From Sporosarcina luteola (GTDB lineage Bacteria; Bacillota; Bacilli; Bacillales_A; Planococcaceae): a stretch of 64,000 nucleotides of DNA. The number at the start of each line of letters is the position of its first letter. Positions within the stretch are counted from its first letter, which is position 1. The notes below the pieces were generated by a model. It searched no databases. It was not told where the DNA came from and saw only the letters and a program-made list of their open reading frames with translations. Position numbers and translations under genes: made by a program. This document shows positions 32,554 to 43,660 of this stretch, one piece after another. Where the stretch lies: NCBI GenBank assembly GCA_014204635.1, contig JACHLS010000009.1, positions 62,001-126,000 on the forward strand, read 5' to 3'.

Positions 32554-34709
32554 TCCATCACTTCCTCGTAACCGAGCTGGCGATAGATATCTTCTATCAC
32601 TTTTTGCGCAGCTACCGGAATGACCGTTCCTGGACCAAAAATTGCCGAAGCCCCATTTGTCCGTAAAAATTCATAATCCTGTGCCGGTATGACACCACCC
32701 ACGACGATTAGAATGTCTTCCCGTCCAATTTTCGCCAGTTCATCGCGAAGCGCAGGGACCAGTGTTTTGTGGCCGGCGGCGAGAGAGCTGACGCCCACGA
32801 CATGGACGTCATTTTCCGCAGCTTGGCGGGCCGTCTCTTCCGGTGTCTGAAATAGTGGACCAATGTCCACATCAAAGCCTAAGTCAGCAAACGATGACGC
32901 GATGACTTTCGCTCCGCGGTCGTGCCCGTCTTGCCCCATTTTGGCAATGAGGATACGGGGCCGGCGTCCTTCATTTCCCAAAAACTCCTCTGTCATTTCC
33001 TTCACTTCTTCAATTTCTTCTTGATTGGAGAAGTTAGAGCTGTATACGCCGCTGACTGATCTGATGACCGCTTTATGGCGGCCCGATACTGTTTCAATTG
33101 CGTCGGATATTTCCCCGATGGTGGCCCGCACTCTCGCCGCTTCTACAGACAGTGCGAGAAGATTCCCTTCTCCGCTTCTTGCAGCTTCTGTGATATTCTG
33201 TAAAGCGCGCTGCACCGCTGCGTCATCCCGTTTCTCTTTCATCCGGTTAATGCGGTCAATTTGCTTTTGACGTACTATTGTATTATCGATGTCCAAAATA
33301 TCGATCGGTTCTTCTTTTTCAAGTCGATACTTGTTGACTCCAATAATCGTTTCCGACTTGGAATCGATTTTAGCCTGCCGTTTCGCTGCAGCCTCTTCAA
33401 TTTTCATCTTTGGCAGCCCCGTTTCAATCGCCTTTGCCATACCGCCTAGATCTTCGATTTCCTCAATTAACTCCCATGCTTTTTCCATCAATTCGGCAGT
33501 CAGGGATTCCACATAAAAGGAACCGCCCCACGGATCGATTGTTTTTGTCATAAAAGTCTCTTCTTGAAGAAAGAGTTGGGTATTCCGGGCAATACGGGCC
33601 GAAAAATCAGTCGGCAAGGCAATTGCTTCATCCAGCGCATTGGTATGCAGGGATTGGGTGTGCCCCATTGCCGCTGCATTCGCCTCGATCAATGTGCGCG
33701 TCACATTATTAAATGGGTCTTGTTCTGTCAAGCTCCAGCCAGACGTTTGGGAATGGGTCCGCAAAGCAAGCGACTTCGGATTTTTCGGGTCGAAGGATTG
33801 CATCATTTGCGCCCAAATTCGTCTGGCAGCCCGCATTTTCGCGATTTCCATAAAATAATTCATGCCAATCGCCCAGAAAAATGACAACCGTGGAGCAAAC
33901 GAGTCGATATCGATACCTGCCGCGAGTCCTGTTCGGACGTATTCCAACCCGTCCGCAAGGGTGTACGCCAGCTCGATGTCAGCAGTCGCACCAGCCTCCT
34001 GCATATGGTAGCCGGAAATCGAGATTGAATTGAACTTCGGCATATGTTTCGATGTATATTCAAAAATATCCGCAATGATCCGCATCGACATGTCCGGCGG
34101 GAATATGTATGTATTCCGCACCATGTATTCTTTCAGTATGTCATTCTGAATTGTCCCGGCAAGCTGTTCCGGCTGGACGCCCTGTTCCTCCGCAGCAACG
34201 ATATAAAACGCCATGACGGGCAGTACCGCGCCATTCATCGTCATGGAAACAGACATTTGATCGAGGGGAATTCCGTCAAACAATATTTTCATATCCTCAA
34301 CCGAATCAATCGCCACGCCAGCTTTCCCGACATCGCCTGTTACACGAGGGTGGTCAGAATCATAGCCGCGATGTGTTGCCAAGTCAAAGGCAACGGAGAG
34401 CCCTTTCTGTCCCATAGCCAAGTTGCGTCGATAAAACGCATTGCTTTCCTCAGCAGTGGAAAACCCTGCGTATTGCCGAACTGTCCAAGGTCTTGCGACA
34501 TACATCGTCGGGTAGGGACCACGGGTATTCGGTGCGATTCCAGGCAAATCTTGTAAATGGGAGGCATCTGCCGTGTCCTGTTCCGTGTAAAACGGTTTGA
34601 CTTTAATTCCTTCATTTGTCAAGAACGGTTGACCTGAAGATCCATCCGTCCCTTTGGCATTCTGCAGGACACGTTTCACATTGACCGACTGATAATCAGG
34701 CTTCGCCAT
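32550..34709 (-). CDS. mutB: Methylmalonyl-CoA mutase, large (catalytic) subunit
   Basis: This adenosylcobalamin-dependent mutase converts (R)-methylmalonyl-CoA to succinyl-CoA. The 719-residue chain has the substrate-binding TIM barrel (about 1-560, with [18 protein letters not shown] and [16 protein letters not shown]). The C-terminal B12 domain (about 585-715) carries the DGHDRG cobalt-ligand motif. Length is standard. The gene overlaps the small-subunit gene upstream by 14 bases and meaB downstream by four, indicating tight coupling. Confidence 0.95.
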   Translation of the reverse strand: MAKPDYQSVNVKRVLQNAKGTDGSSGQPFLTNEGIKVKPFYTEQDTADASHLQDLPGIAPNTRGPYPTMYVARPWTVRQYAGFSTAEESNAFYRRNLAMGQKGLSVAFDLATHRGYDSDHPRVTGDVGKAGVAIDSVEDMKILFDGIPLDQMSVSMTMNGAVLPVMAFYIVAAEEQGVQPEQLAGTIQNDILKEYMVRNTYIFPPDMSMRIIADIFEYTSKHMPKFNSISISGYHMQEAGATADIELAYTLADGLEYVRTGLAAGIDIDSFAPRLSFFWAIGMNYFMEIAKMRAARRIWAQMMQSFDPKNPKSLALRTHSQTSGWSLTEQDPFNNVTRTLIEANAAAMGHTQSLHTNALDEAIALPTDFSARIARNTQLFLQEETFMTKTIDPWGGSFYVESLTAELMEKAWELIEEIEDLGGMAKAIETGLPKMKIEEAAAKRQAKIDSKSETIIGVNKYRLEKEEPIDILDIDNTIVRQKQIDRINRMKEKRDDAAVQRALQNITEAARSGEGNLLALSVEAARVRATIGEISDAIETVSGRHKAVIRSVSGVYSSNFSNQEEIEEVKEMTEEFLGNEGRRPRILIAKMGQDGHDRGAKVIASSFADLGFDVDIGPLFQTPEETARQAAENDVHVVGVSSLAAGHKTLVPALRDELAKIGREDILIVVGGVIPAQDYEFLRTNGASAIFGPGTVIPVAAQKVIEDIYRQLGYEEVME

Positions 34710-36375
34710 TTCCGGTTCCTCCTTTCCAACGTCTCAAAATGCTTTCCATTTTTTCAATCCGATTCTGCTTGGCATAAAGGAAACCGTTTAAGCCAAGGGA
34801 TTTCCATTTCACCTCTGTGTCGGCATCATAAGACCCGGCCACATCCACCAGGATGCCAGCTGGCCATTGTTGCAGCAAAGGTTCCACAATATCCTCCGTC
34901 ATCTCTGCTGGTGTACAGATCACGACGTAATCCGGGCAGTTTTCTTTGACCCAAGCAACCGCTTCCTTTACCTCTGTAAACATCGGGCTCCATTCACTTT
35001 CAAGCCCGCCTGTCGCCAGAAAACCGCTGACAAAGTCTGCACGCGGTTTCACTTCCTTCAAAGTGCCAAAGTTCAAAAGAACAGTTTTCGGCTGTTCGTG
35101 CATAAACTGGGCACGCAATTGTTCGAATGGAGCTGCGAGCCGCTTCCAGCTCACCCCTTCTTTCCAATCTTCCAGCGCATCCTTGTGAAGGTCTGCGTAA
35201 ACATTTGTGCCAATCAAGGATTGGATTCCTTTTTCAACTTCCTCTTGCCGTTTGTTCCATAGTGCTTGCAAGCGGCCTGAATCGATAAACGCCTCATAGC
35301 CACCCATATTCTTGATGTCAAGGAATAGATCCCATGCTCTCTCAACTAGGGTTTCCGTCAACGACTCTATAAAGTACGAACCTGCGGCAGGGTCGTTCAC
35401 TTTATTGATATGCGTTTCTTCTTTGAGAACTAATTGAATGTTTTGTGCATATCGGAGTGAATTGGGTGTTGGACCCGTCAATACGTCATGTGGATATACG
35501 GTAATGACATCCGCTCCCCCAAGTATGGCAGAGAAAGTCTCGTTCCCGGCACGCAGCAAATTGACATTCGGATCGATTTTAGAGTATGAGCGCAAGGACG
35601 TCTCCGCAATAACTGGAATGGCGACCGCCTTTTCTCCATGCGCTTCCGAAAAGGCGTGCCATAAGAGGCGGAACGCCCGCAGTTTCGCGATTTCCATAAA
35701 GAAATGTGTGTCGACCGAAAACTTTACATAAAATGAATCACAAAGTGCTTTAAAATCAAGCGCCGTCTCTGAACGAGCAGCAGCAATCGAAAGAGCAAGA
35801 GCCAGTTCCGCAACTGCATCTGCCCCTTCCTGGTGGGCGGCAGTTAAATCAGCTCCTATTGTGCGTAATCCTGAATAACCGATGGGGCAGGTCCACTGTT
35901 CAGCTTGAACAACCCCTCTCACTTTCGCCCGGACCTCATGATTCACGAAATCAAACACCCGTAATATGGGATCACCTTTCGGCAATGAGTAGAAAAAAAC
36001 GGGAAAGTCCACGAGCAATTTAGCGAGCACATTTAGTTCCTCATCATTCCATTGAATAGCGGGATAGCCATAATAGACAATTGCTTCGTTCCCTCTATTC
36101 AAAGAGGTTTTCAAACGTTCCAAAAAATCTGCTCCGGTCTCGGCAAAAATCGGCTGGGCAATCGTCCAACCCGAATTCAATTTCGATGTACGAATGATGC
36201 GCGAAGATTGGTCCGTAGCGGCTTCTGTATAAAGAGGCTGTAGCTCGATGCCTTCCCATGTCTTCGTCACTAATCTTTCAAAAGACTTGCCTTTTAGAGA
36301 TACATTGACACTTGCTTTCCAATCCTCTAGATTCGGCGTATCGAATATTCCGTTTTTCATTGTATGTATGGACAT
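34696..36375 (-). CDS. mutA: Methylmalonyl-CoA mutase, small subunit
   Basis: This 559-residue homologue of the large subunit forms the heterodimer with it. The barrel is recognisable ([35 protein letters not shown]), but the C-terminal domain lacks the DxHxxG cobalt-binding motif (it reads [14 protein letters not shown]), as is normal for the non-catalytic chain. AGGAGG lies 11 bases before the ATG at 36375. It is the first gene of the mutA-mutB-meaB operon, with an upstream intergenic region of 160 bases containing two AT-rich inverted repeats. Confidence 0.9.
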   Translation of the reverse strand: MSIHTMKNGIFDTPNLEDWKASVNVSLKGKSFERLVTKTWEGIELQPLYTEAATDQSSRIIRTSKLNSGWTIAQPIFAETGADFLERLKTSLNRGNEAIVYYGYPAIQWNDEELNVLAKLLVDFPVFFYSLPKGDPILRVFDFVNHEVRAKVRGVVQAEQWTCPIGYSGLRTIGADLTAAHQEGADAVAELALALSIAAARSETALDFKALCDSFYVKFSVDTHFFMEIAKLRAFRLLWHAFSEAHGEKAVAIPVIAETSLRSYSKIDPNVNLLRAGNETFSAILGGADVITVYPHDVLTGPTPNSLRYAQNIQLVLKEETHINKVNDPAAGSYFIESLTETLVERAWDLFLDIKNMGGYEAFIDSGRLQALWNKRQEEVEKGIQSLIGTNVYADLHKDALEDWKEGVSWKRLAAPFEQLRAQFMHEQPKTVLLNFGTLKEVKPRADFVSGFLATGGLESEWSPMFTEVKEAVAWVKENCPDYVVICTPAEMTEDIVEPLLQQWPAGILVDVAGSYDADTEVKWKSLGLNGFLYAKQNRIEKMESILRRWKGGTGNGEA

Positions 36376-36540
36376 AGGGGTGGTTCCCTCCTAATCGATA
36401 TCTCTACCATATATCTACTAGTGTACCTGACATCTCTTTCCTTTAAAAGTATAAACACACTTGACACAATTTACGTTTTTTATTAAAAACGATGTACTAA
36501 AATCACCCTTTAACCGAAAGGTGCTGCGGTTAGAAAAGCT
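36376..36540. other. Upstream region of mutA with two inverted repeats
   Basis: TAACCG (about 36513) pairs with CGGTTA (about 36529), and CGTTTTT (36474-36480) with AAAAACG (36485-36491). TATACT occurs on the minus strand near 36450, but a convincing -35 is not visible. The repeats may be regulator sites. Confidence 0.35.
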
Positions 36541-36542
36541 TA

Positions 36543-36578
36543 GGAAAAATCCCCATGCTTGCATGTCGGCATGGGGAT
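36543..36578 (-). terminator. Terminator of the bkd operon
   Basis: ATCCCCATGC (36549-36558) pairs with GCATGGGGAT (36569-36578). TTTCC follows on the minus strand. Confidence 0.85.
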
Positions 36579-36585
36579 GAATACA

Positions 36586-37908
36586 TCAATAAATGGATGT
36601 GTTTTCTTTTGAGATATTCTCTAGAATTTCTTTTACGCGAGCGAGGAATCGTCCTGCTACCAGCCCATCTAACACGCGATGATCGAGGGAGAGACAAAGG
36701 TTTACCATATCCCGGACGCCAATCATGCCGCCTTCCATGACGACAGGCCGTTTCACAATCGATTCGACTTGCAGGATGGCTGCCTGTGGATAGTTAATGA
36801 TACCCATCGATTGTACAGAACCGAAAGATCCTGTGTTATTGACTGTGAAAGTTCCGCCTTGCATCTCGTCGGATTTCAATTTACCGGAGCGGACTTTCGC
36901 TGCCAGATCATTGATTTCGCGGCCGATGCCTTTAATCGTCAGCTCGTCTGCATGCTTGATGACTGGAACGTACAAGGCATCTTCGGTTGCAACAGCAATC
37001 GAAATATTGATGTCTTTCTTCTGGACAATCTTATCGCCTGCCCACATCGAGTTCATCATTGGGAATTCCTTCAACGCCTGTGCGACTGCTTTGACGAAGA
37101 ATGCAAAATACGTGAGGTTGAATCCTTCCTTCTGTTTAAACTCAGTTTTCAGTGAGTCACGGTAGTTGACCAAGTTTGTTACATCCACCTCGATCATTGT
37201 CCATGCATGCGGAGCTTCGTGTTTTGAACGGAGCATATTATTCGCTATTGCACGGCGAACACCACTTACCGGTATCTCGATATCACCAGCTGCAACCGGC
37301 ACCGATTCCTGCGTACGCGCTGGAGAAGCCGGGGTTTCCTGTTTCGCCTGCTGGGCGGCAACTTCGGAAGAACTAGATGATGAAGAGCTTGATGATTCGG
37401 CTAATGAAGTAGGAATCTCACCGCTTTCGATCAGTTTCATCAAATCTTTTCGCGTGATGCGCCCTTCTTTTCCGGAACCTTCCATGAGCATGAGGTCGAT
37501 GTCATGCTCTTGTGCCAACCGTAAAACCGCAGGCGAATATCGTCCTGCAGCCTTTCCTTTTTCACGCTTCACTGGGGAAGATGGTTTTTGAGAACCCGCT
37601 GCAGGCATTTCATTCGCCGGTACCTCTTTAGCCGGCTGGGTTTCAGCAGATTGCGCTGATCCGCTTCCTTCCACTTCAATTGTACAGACCACGACACCAA
37701 CTTCGACGGTTTCCCCTTCTTGTACGAGAATATCCTTGATCGTCCCTTCAAAGGAAGATGGAATCTCCGCTGTCACTTTATCGGTGTTCACTTCAGCTAA
37801 CGGGTCATACTTGCTGACGCGATCGCCTGGTTTTACAAGCCATTTCTCTATCGTTCCCTCAGTGACACTCTCACCCAGTTTTGGCATTTCGATATTTTCA
37901 ATAGCCAT
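36586..37908 (-). CDS. bkdB: Branched-chain alpha-keto acid dehydrogenase E2
   Basis: This 440-residue dihydrolipoyl acyltransferase core of the BCKDH complex has an N-terminal lipoyl domain with the lipoyl lysine in EVNTDKVTAE (about residue 44). A peripheral-subunit-binding domain follows (about 125-165: SPAVLRLAQEHDIDL), then a Ser-rich linker and the catalytic domain ending with the active-site DHRVLDG near residue 413. Start ATG 37908 has AAGGAGG nine bases upstream; the TTG at 37917 adjoins the site. It is the last gene of the operon. Confidence 0.94.
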   Translation of the reverse strand: MAIENIEMPKLGESVTEGTIEKWLVKPGDRVSKYDPLAEVNTDKVTAEIPSSFEGTIKDILVQEGETVEVGVVVCTIEVEGSGSAQSAETQPAKEVPANEMPAAGSQKPSSPVKREKGKAAGRYSPAVLRLAQEHDIDLMLMEGSGKEGRITRKDLMKLIESGEIPTSLAESSSSSSSSSSEVAAQQAKQETPASPARTQESVPVAAGDIEIPVSGVRRAIANNMLRSKHEAPHAWTMIEVDVTNLVNYRDSLKTEFKQKEGFNLTYFAFFVKAVAQALKEFPMMNSMWAGDKIVQKKDINISIAVATEDALYVPVIKHADELTIKGIGREINDLAAKVRSGKLKSDEMQGGTFTVNNTGSFGSVQSMGIINYPQAAILQVESIVKRPVVMEGGMIGVRDMVNLCLSLDHRVLDGLVAGRFLARVKEILENISKENTSIY

Positions 37909-37929
37909 TTCTGTCAACCTCCTTCCGTA

Positions 37930-38913
37930 TTAATACTCCGCCAATTCACGGGCAGCCTTTTCAACTTTATCCGGGTTCACCATAAAGAACTTCTCCATCG
38001 TCGGCGCATATGGCATGGCAGGAATGTCAGGTCCCGCAAGCCGTTTGATTGGCGCATCCAGTTCGAACAGGCAATTTTCAGCAATGATGGCCGATACTTC
38101 ACTCATGATGCTTCCTTCCAAATTATCTTCTGTGACAAGCAACACTTTCCCTGTTTTGGAAGCTGCTTCAATGATCGCCTCTTTATCCAAAGGATAGATT
38201 GTGCGCAAATCAAGAATATGGACCGAAATCCCGTCTTCCTCAAGACGTTCTGCTGCTTGGAGGGCAAAGTGTACACAAAGGCCATATGTGATGATCGTAA
38301 TATCGTCGCCTTCCCGTTTAACGTCAGCTTTTCCGATTGGCAATACATATTCCTCTACCGGCACTTCCCCTTTGATCAACCGATATGCACGTTTGTGTTC
38401 AAAGAAAAGAACGGGATCGTCGTCACGAATGGCAGCCTTCAGCAAACCTTTCGCATCATAAGGAGTCGAAGGGATGACTACTTTCAATCCCGGCGTACTC
38501 GAAAACATGGACTCGACCGATTGCGAATGGTAAAGTGCTCCATGGATTCCACCGCCGAACGGTGCTCGGATGACGATGGGACATGACCAGTCATTATTGG
38601 AACGATATCTGATTTTAGCCGCTTCCGATACAATCTGATTGACAGCAGGCATGATGAAATCGGCGAATTGCATTTCAGCGATCGGCCGCATGCCATACAT
38701 AGCGGCTCCAATTCCAACCCCTGCGATAGCCGATTCAGCTAGTGGGGTATCCAGTGCGCGATACTCACCGAATTGGTCATAGAGACCTGTTGTCGCTTTG
38801 AAAACACCGCCTTTTCGGCCAACGTCCTCACCAAGGACAAATACGTTTTCGTCGCGCTCCATCTCTTCTTTCATTGCTTGGGTGATTGCATCGATATAGG
38901 AAAGCACAGCCAT
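37930..38913 (-). CDS. bkdAB: Branched-chain alpha-keto acid dehydrogenase E1 beta
   Basis: This 327-residue beta chain of the thiamine-dependent decarboxylase begins MAVLSYIDAITQAMKEEMER and has the conserved GEDVGRKGGVFKAT block, RAPFGGGIHGALYHSQS and the C-terminal transketolase domain with LRTIYPLD. It oxidatively decarboxylates branched 2-oxo acids with the alpha chain. Its ATG overlaps the bkdAA stop (TGATG), and GGGGG lies nine bases upstream, so translation is coupled. Confidence 0.95.
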   Translation of the reverse strand: MAVLSYIDAITQAMKEEMERDENVFVLGEDVGRKGGVFKATTGLYDQFGEYRALDTPLAESAIAGVGIGAAMYGMRPIAEMQFADFIMPAVNQIVSEAAKIRYRSNNDWSCPIVIRAPFGGGIHGALYHSQSVESMFSSTPGLKVVIPSTPYDAKGLLKAAIRDDDPVLFFEHKRAYRLIKGEVPVEEYVLPIGKADVKREGDDITIITYGLCVHFALQAAERLEEDGISVHILDLRTIYPLDKEAIIEAASKTGKVLLVTEDNLEGSIMSEVSAIIAENCLFELDAPIKRLAGPDIPAMPYAPTMEKFFMVNPDKVEKAARELAEY

Positions 38914-39920
38914 CACTCGTCGCCCCCTTCCTCTTTATAAACATGGCGTAACGCGTATTCCGGCTCGGCATACGGAGCTTTTTCCGCATAATCGGTCGCT
39001 TCGTTCACAATAGCTGAAATCCGTTCTTCCAGTTCTTTTTCAGATGCGTCATCCAAGATGCCTGCTTCTTTCAAGTACGCTGAGAATTTCGGTATCGGAT
39101 CGAGCTTCCGTTCTTTCTCGAGTTCTTCCGCGTCCCGATACAGGCGATGATCATCATCGGAGGAATGGGCAGTCAGGCGGTAGCAAACTGCTTCGATCAA
39201 GCTTGGGCCTTTTCCGGAACGGGCACGGTCTGCCGCCTCTTTCACAACTTTAAAGACATCAAGAGGATCTGTTCCATCGACAGTTACCCCCGGCATCCCG
39301 TAACCGACCGCGCGATCGGAGACGTTTTCGCAGGCCAATTGCTTTTCAAGCGGTACGGAAATTGCATATTTATTATTTTCGACCATGACAACTGTCGGCA
39401 ATTTATGGACACCTGCAAAGTTCATTCCCTCATGGAAGTCCCCTTGGTTGGAGGAACCTTCGCCTAATGTGACAAACGTAACAAAATCCTGTTTTTTCAT
39501 TTTCGCTGCGAGCGCCACTCCGACTGCATGCGGCAGCTGCGTCGTTACGGGAGATGAACCGGTTAAAATCCGGTTTTTCCGTTGGCCGAAATGACCCGGC
39601 ATCTGCCGTCCACCTGAGTTCGGATCTTCTGCTTTCGCAAAAGCGGAAAGCATGAGTTCGCGAGGTGTCATGCCGAAATGTAGGACAACACCCATATCAC
39701 GGTAATACGGGGCAATCCAATCCTTCTCCTTATTTAAAGCAAATGCGGCACCGACTTGAGCAGCCTCTTGACCTTGACATGAAATGACAAATGGGATTTT
39801 GCCTGCGCGGTTCAAAAGCCACATTCTTTCATCGAGGCGACGGGCCATGACCATTGTTTCAAACATATGAAGCACATCTTCATTCGTCAATCCAAGTTCT
39901 TCATGACGCAAATGAGCCAT
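38913..39920 (-). CDS. bkdAA: Branched-chain alpha-keto acid dehydrogenase E1 alpha
   Basis: This 335-residue alpha chain carries the thiamine diphosphate motif. The conserved GEGSSNQGDFHEGMNFA stretch and the downstream NNKYAISVP are typical, as is the phosphorylation-loop-like YRLTAHSSDDDHRLYRD. It pairs with BkdAB in E1. Start 39920 (MAHLRHEEL) has GGGGG eight bases upstream; the TTG at 39926 is less likely. It lies 53 bases after lpdV. Confidence 0.95.
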   Translation of the reverse strand: MAHLRHEELGLTNEDVLHMFETMVMARRLDERMWLLNRAGKIPFVISCQGQEAAQVGAAFALNKEKDWIAPYYRDMGVVLHFGMTPRELMLSAFAKAEDPNSGGRQMPGHFGQRKNRILTGSSPVTTQLPHAVGVALAAKMKKQDFVTFVTLGEGSSNQGDFHEGMNFAGVHKLPTVVMVENNKYAISVPLEKQLACENVSDRAVGYGMPGVTVDGTDPLDVFKVVKEAADRARSGKGPSLIEAVCYRLTAHSSDDDHRLYRDAEELEKERKLDPIPKFSAYLKEAGILDDASEKELEERISAIVNEATDYAEKAPYAEPEYALRHVYKEEGGDE

Positions 39921-39973
39921 TTTCAATTCCCCCTTCTGCTATTAGGCTTCCGTTCGTCCGGAATACCCTCCAT

Positions 39974-41401
39974 TTACATATGAATCGCTTTGCCGTCTAC
40001 CGCAAGCGCGGCTTCACCCATCACTTCCGATAAGGACGGGTGTGGATGGACTGTAGAAGCAATTTCCCAAGGTGTCGCATCCAATACCATCGCCAAGCCT
40101 GCTTCGGAAATCAAATCGGTTACATGCGATCCGATCATATGGATGCCCAAAATATCATCTGTCTCTTTATCCGCTATGATTTTAACAAAACCGTCTGCGT
40201 GCCCATTGATGAGCGCTTTTCCAATCGCTGCGAAAGGGAACTTGCCGACTTTTACATCAAAGCCTTGATCCTTCGCTTGTTTTTCTGTTAAACCAACGCT
40301 GGAAGCTTCCGGAGAAGAGTAAATGCATCGTGCGATCTTCGTATAATCGAGCGACTCTACAGGCTGCCCGGCAATATGTTCAACAGCCAGGATGCCTTCA
40401 TGGGAGGCGACATGAGCCAGTTGGAGCCCGCCGATGACATCCCCAACGGCATAAATATGGCTTTCTTTCGTTTGGAAAGTCGATTTCGTTTGAATGAAGC
40501 CCTTCTCCACTTGTATTTCAGTATTTTCAAGGCCGATTCCTTCCACATTCGCCTGTCTTCCGACAGAAACTAGCATCCGTTCAGCCGTGAACTCTGTTGT
40601 TTGGCCATTCATTTCTGCTGAAATGGTAACGGAATCGGTCGTTTTCTTCAATGTCTCCGGGAGCACTTTAGCACCGACTGCAAATGTAATGCCTTTTTTT
40701 GATAAGATTTTTTTCATTTCTTTGGAGATGTCTTCGTCTTCTGTCGGGATGATGCGGTCTGCATATTCGATTACCGTCACTTCCACTCCGAAGTCGTGAA
40801 GCATGGACGCCCACTCGATACCGATGACGCCGCCGCCGATAATGAGAATGGATTTTGGCAAGGTGTCCATCGCGAGAGCTCCGTCGGAAGACATGATTTG
40901 TTGTTCATCCAGTTCAAGGCCCGGCAATGTCCGTGGGCGAGAACCTGTTGCAATGATCAAGTTCTTAAGAATTAACATCTCATTTTCGTCGCCGTTGTTC
41001 ATTTCAACAGAAATTGTTCCCGGCATTGGAGAGAAGATGGAGGGGCCAAGCATTCTGCCTGTTCCTTCAAACACATCAATTTTCCCTTTCTTCATCAAAG
41101 ATTGGACACCATTATGCAGTTGCTTGACGATTTCATCCTTGCGGGCTTGCACACGAGAGAAATTCAAGGATGTGCCGGATGTTTCCACTCCAAAATGGGC
41201 CGCTTCATTTTTTGCCAATTGATATACGGCAGCACTTTTCAAAAGCGCTTTACTTGGAATACATCCTTTATGTAGGCAAGTTCCCCCTAGTGCCCCTTTT
41301 TCAACCAGTGCAGTTTTCAGCCCTAACTGTGCCGAACGGATAGCGGCCACGTAACCGCCTGTTCCACCGCCAAGTATTACCACGTCATATTCCTGTGCCA
41401 T
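39974..41401 (-). CDS. lpdV: Dihydrolipoyl dehydrogenase (E3) of the bkd operon
   Basis: This 475-residue FAD-dependent disulfide reductase reoxidises the E2 lipoyl group. It has the N-terminal FAD motif GGGTGGY, the redox-active disulfide in GGTCLHKGCIPSK, the NAD-binding GGGVIGIEW near residue 190 and the C-terminal histidine-glutamate pair in HPHPSLSE. AGGAGG precedes the ATG. Its operon place between buk and bkdAA matches B. subtilis. Confidence 0.95.
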   Translation of the reverse strand: MAQEYDVVILGGGTGGYVAAIRSAQLGLKTALVEKGALGGTCLHKGCIPSKALLKSAAVYQLAKNEAAHFGVETSGTSLNFSRVQARKDEIVKQLHNGVQSLMKKGKIDVFEGTGRMLGPSIFSPMPGTISVEMNNGDENEMLILKNLIIATGSRPRTLPGLELDEQQIMSSDGALAMDTLPKSILIIGGGVIGIEWASMLHDFGVEVTVIEYADRIIPTEDEDISKEMKKILSKKGITFAVGAKVLPETLKKTTDSVTISAEMNGQTTEFTAERMLVSVGRQANVEGIGLENTEIQVEKGFIQTKSTFQTKESHIYAVGDVIGGLQLAHVASHEGILAVEHIAGQPVESLDYTKIARCIYSSPEASSVGLTEKQAKDQGFDVKVGKFPFAAIGKALINGHADGFVKIIADKETDDILGIHMIGSHVTDLISEAGLAMVLDATPWEIASTVHPHPSLSEVMGEAALAVDGKAIHM

Positions 41402-41428
41402 CGAACATGGCCTCCTTCATCACTATCC

Positions 41429-42511
41429 TCAAGAAGGATAGGTTTTTGCTTGTTCCTCCTGCATGAGAACACGCAATGCGCCTTCTGCAAGAGCTTGCAG
41501 TTCATCTTCACCCGGGAAGACGACGATATCGGCTATCCAGTCGACCCGATCGGCAATGGATTGGATAAATCCTTTTCCATATGCAAGGCCTCCTGTTAAA
41601 AGGATGGCGTCCACTTTTCCGCTCAGCACGGCAGCTGCGCTGCCAATCTCTTTGGCCACTTGATATGCCATCGCATCATAGATGAGTTTTGCCCGTTCGT
41701 CTCCCGACTCGATTCGTTTCTCAACGGCGACTGCATCATTTGTTCCAAGATAGCCGACGAGCCCACCTTTACCGACAAGGTTGGCCATTAGCTCTTGCCG
41801 ATAATAGGTGCCTGAGTAGCATAGATCAATCAGATCGCCTGCAGGTACTGTGCCGGCACGTTCAGGGCTGAATGGGCCATCTCCGTGCAATCCATTATTC
41901 ACATCGATTACTCTCCCGGATTCGTGTACACCCACCGTGATGCCGCCTCCCATATGGGTGACGACAAGACGAAGATCTTCGTACATTTTACCAATTTGCT
42001 TCGCGTATCGGCGAGCGACCGCTTTTTGATTCAATGCATGAAAAATCGATTTCCGTTCAATGAGTGGAAATCCAGAAATCCTTGCGAGCGGTTGTAATTC
42101 ATCTACGACGACAGGATCTACAATAAATGCGGGAACGTTCAGCTCCAACGCAATTTCATTTGCCAAAATGCCTCCCAGATTGGAGGCATGCTGACCAGAA
42201 ACACCCTTTCGCAAATCCTTGAGCATTGCTTCATTCACAGGGTAAGTGCCGCCGGAAATCGGACGCAGCAATCCACCTCTTCCACAAATGGCGGAAAATC
42301 CATTCAGATGGAATCCATGCTCTTCCAAAGTAGTTACAATCGCCTTTTTCCGGAAGCCAAATTGATCGATAATCGAAGGATATCGCGAAAGCTCTACTGT
42401 GGAATGGCGTATCGTGCTCTCCATCACTTGTGTTTCATTTTCAAATACGCCGATTTTCGTCGATGTGGATCCCGGATTGATGACCAGAATTTGAAATATG
42501 TCTTTCGGCAT
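41429..42511 (-). CDS. buk: Butyrate kinase
   Basis: This 360-residue acetate/butyrate kinase-family (ASKHA) enzyme opens [16 protein letters not shown] and has the phosphate block [27 protein letters not shown]. It makes ATP from branched-chain acyl phosphates, together with Ptb, giving short branched fatty acids. Start 42511 (MPKDIFQ) places AGGG about six bases upstream; TTG 42517 is an alternative. It lies in the bkd operon after bcd. Confidence 0.93.
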   Translation of the reverse strand: MPKDIFQILVINPGSTSTKIGVFENETQVMESTIRHSTVELSRYPSIIDQFGFRKKAIVTTLEEHGFHLNGFSAICGRGGLLRPISGGTYPVNEAMLKDLRKGVSGQHASNLGGILANEIALELNVPAFIVDPVVVDELQPLARISGFPLIERKSIFHALNQKAVARRYAKQIGKMYEDLRLVVTHMGGGITVGVHESGRVIDVNNGLHGDGPFSPERAGTVPAGDLIDLCYSGTYYRQELMANLVGKGGLVGYLGTNDAVAVEKRIESGDERAKLIYDAMAYQVAKEIGSAAAVLSGKVDAILLTGGLAYGKGFIQSIADRVDWIADIVVFPGEDELQALAEGALRVLMQEEQAKTYPS

Positions 42512-42544
42512 TTCCAACCCTACCTTCGATATGACAACTGTCTA

Positions 42545-43639
42545 TTATTTCTTGCGGCTTAATACGCTTTTTTCATTTTGCAAGAATTGGCTGCGCGATT
42601 TTGCGACACGAGCAATACGTTCTTCGGCAAGGCGGTCTGCAGCCACGTATGTCGGGATGCTATCTCGCTTGGAAATCGCGAAAATCTGCTCGATCGTATC
42701 ATAGATTCCCGCAACTCGTTTCAATGCACGCTCTCTGTTATAGCCTGCCAATTCATCCGCGACATTGATGACGCCGCCTGAATTAATGACATAATCCGGT
42801 GCATAAACAATGCCCATTTCATGGATCATGTCTCCATGTTCCGCATTTTTCAATTGGTTGTTTGCAGAACCCGCAATCACTTTCGCCTTCAATTGCGGAA
42901 TTGTCTCATCGTTAATGACCGCACCAAGTGCGCATGGAGCAAAAATATCCGCATCTTGCGAATAAATCTCATTCGTGTCGACTGCTACCGCCCCGAAAGC
43001 ATCTACTGCACGTTGAACCGCATCTTTGTTAATGTCAGTGACGATCAACTTTGCGCCTTCCTCATGTAAATATTCGCAAAGAGCATATGCAACATTTCCG
43101 ACACCTTGTACCGCGACTGTTTTCCCCTCCAGGGAGTCACTTCCAAATGCCTCCTTAGCAGCCGCTTTCATCCCTTTATACACGCCAAATGCAGTCACAG
43201 GGGATGGGTTGCCAGAAGAACCAGCATCGGAAACGCCTGTCACATAGTCTGTTTCCAAGTGAATGAGGTCCATGTCCTCTTCTGTTGTTCCTACATCTTC
43301 TGCTGTGATATAACGCCCGTTCAAACCTTCAATAAAACGTCCGAAAGCGCGGAATAATTCAGGGTTCTTATCTTTCTTTGGATCACCGATGATGACTGTT
43401 TTTCCACCGCCAAGATCCAATCCTGCAGCCGCATTCTTGTAAGTCATCCCGCGTGCTAAACGAAGAGCATCTTCAATTGCTTCCTCCTCAGATGCGTATG
43501 TCCACATACGAGTTCCGCCAAGTGCCGGTCCGAGTGTCGTGTCATGAATCGCGATAATCGCTTTGAGGCCAGATGCTTCGTCTTGGCAAATGACAAGTTG
43601 TTCGTAATCGTATTTCTCCATATATTTGAATAATTCCAT
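42545..43639 (-). CDS. bcd: Leucine (branched-chain amino acid) dehydrogenase
   Basis: This 364-residue NAD-dependent dehydrogenase deaminates leucine, valine and isoleucine to their 2-oxo acids, the substrates of the BCKDH complex. Key features are the catalytic lysine region [21 protein letters not shown], the substrate-side block ALGGTRMW and the Rossmann motif [11 protein letters not shown]. Length and motifs match B. subtilis Bcd (YqiT). GGAGG precedes the ATG. Confidence 0.95.
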   Translation of the reverse strand: MELFKYMEKYDYEQLVICQDEASGLKAIIAIHDTTLGPALGGTRMWTYASEEEAIEDALRLARGMTYKNAAAGLDLGGGKTVIIGDPKKDKNPELFRAFGRFIEGLNGRYITAEDVGTTEEDMDLIHLETDYVTGVSDAGSSGNPSPVTAFGVYKGMKAAAKEAFGSDSLEGKTVAVQGVGNVAYALCEYLHEEGAKLIVTDINKDAVQRAVDAFGAVAVDTNEIYSQDADIFAPCALGAVINDETIPQLKAKVIAGSANNQLKNAEHGDMIHEMGIVYAPDYVINSGGVINVADELAGYNRERALKRVAGIYDTIEQIFAISKRDSIPTYVAADRLAEERIARVAKSRSQFLQNEKSVLSRKK

Positions 43640-43660
43640 GTTATTTCCTCCAGTTATTGG

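Noticed and set aside
36458..36491. TTGACA with a downstream AT-rich hexamer on the plus strand as a promoter
   Set aside because: No plus-strand gene follows and the -10 match is poor.
37339..37415. Serine-rich stretch of bkdB as an unusual repeat
   Set aside because: It is the ordinary flexible linker of an E2 protein between the binding and catalytic domains.
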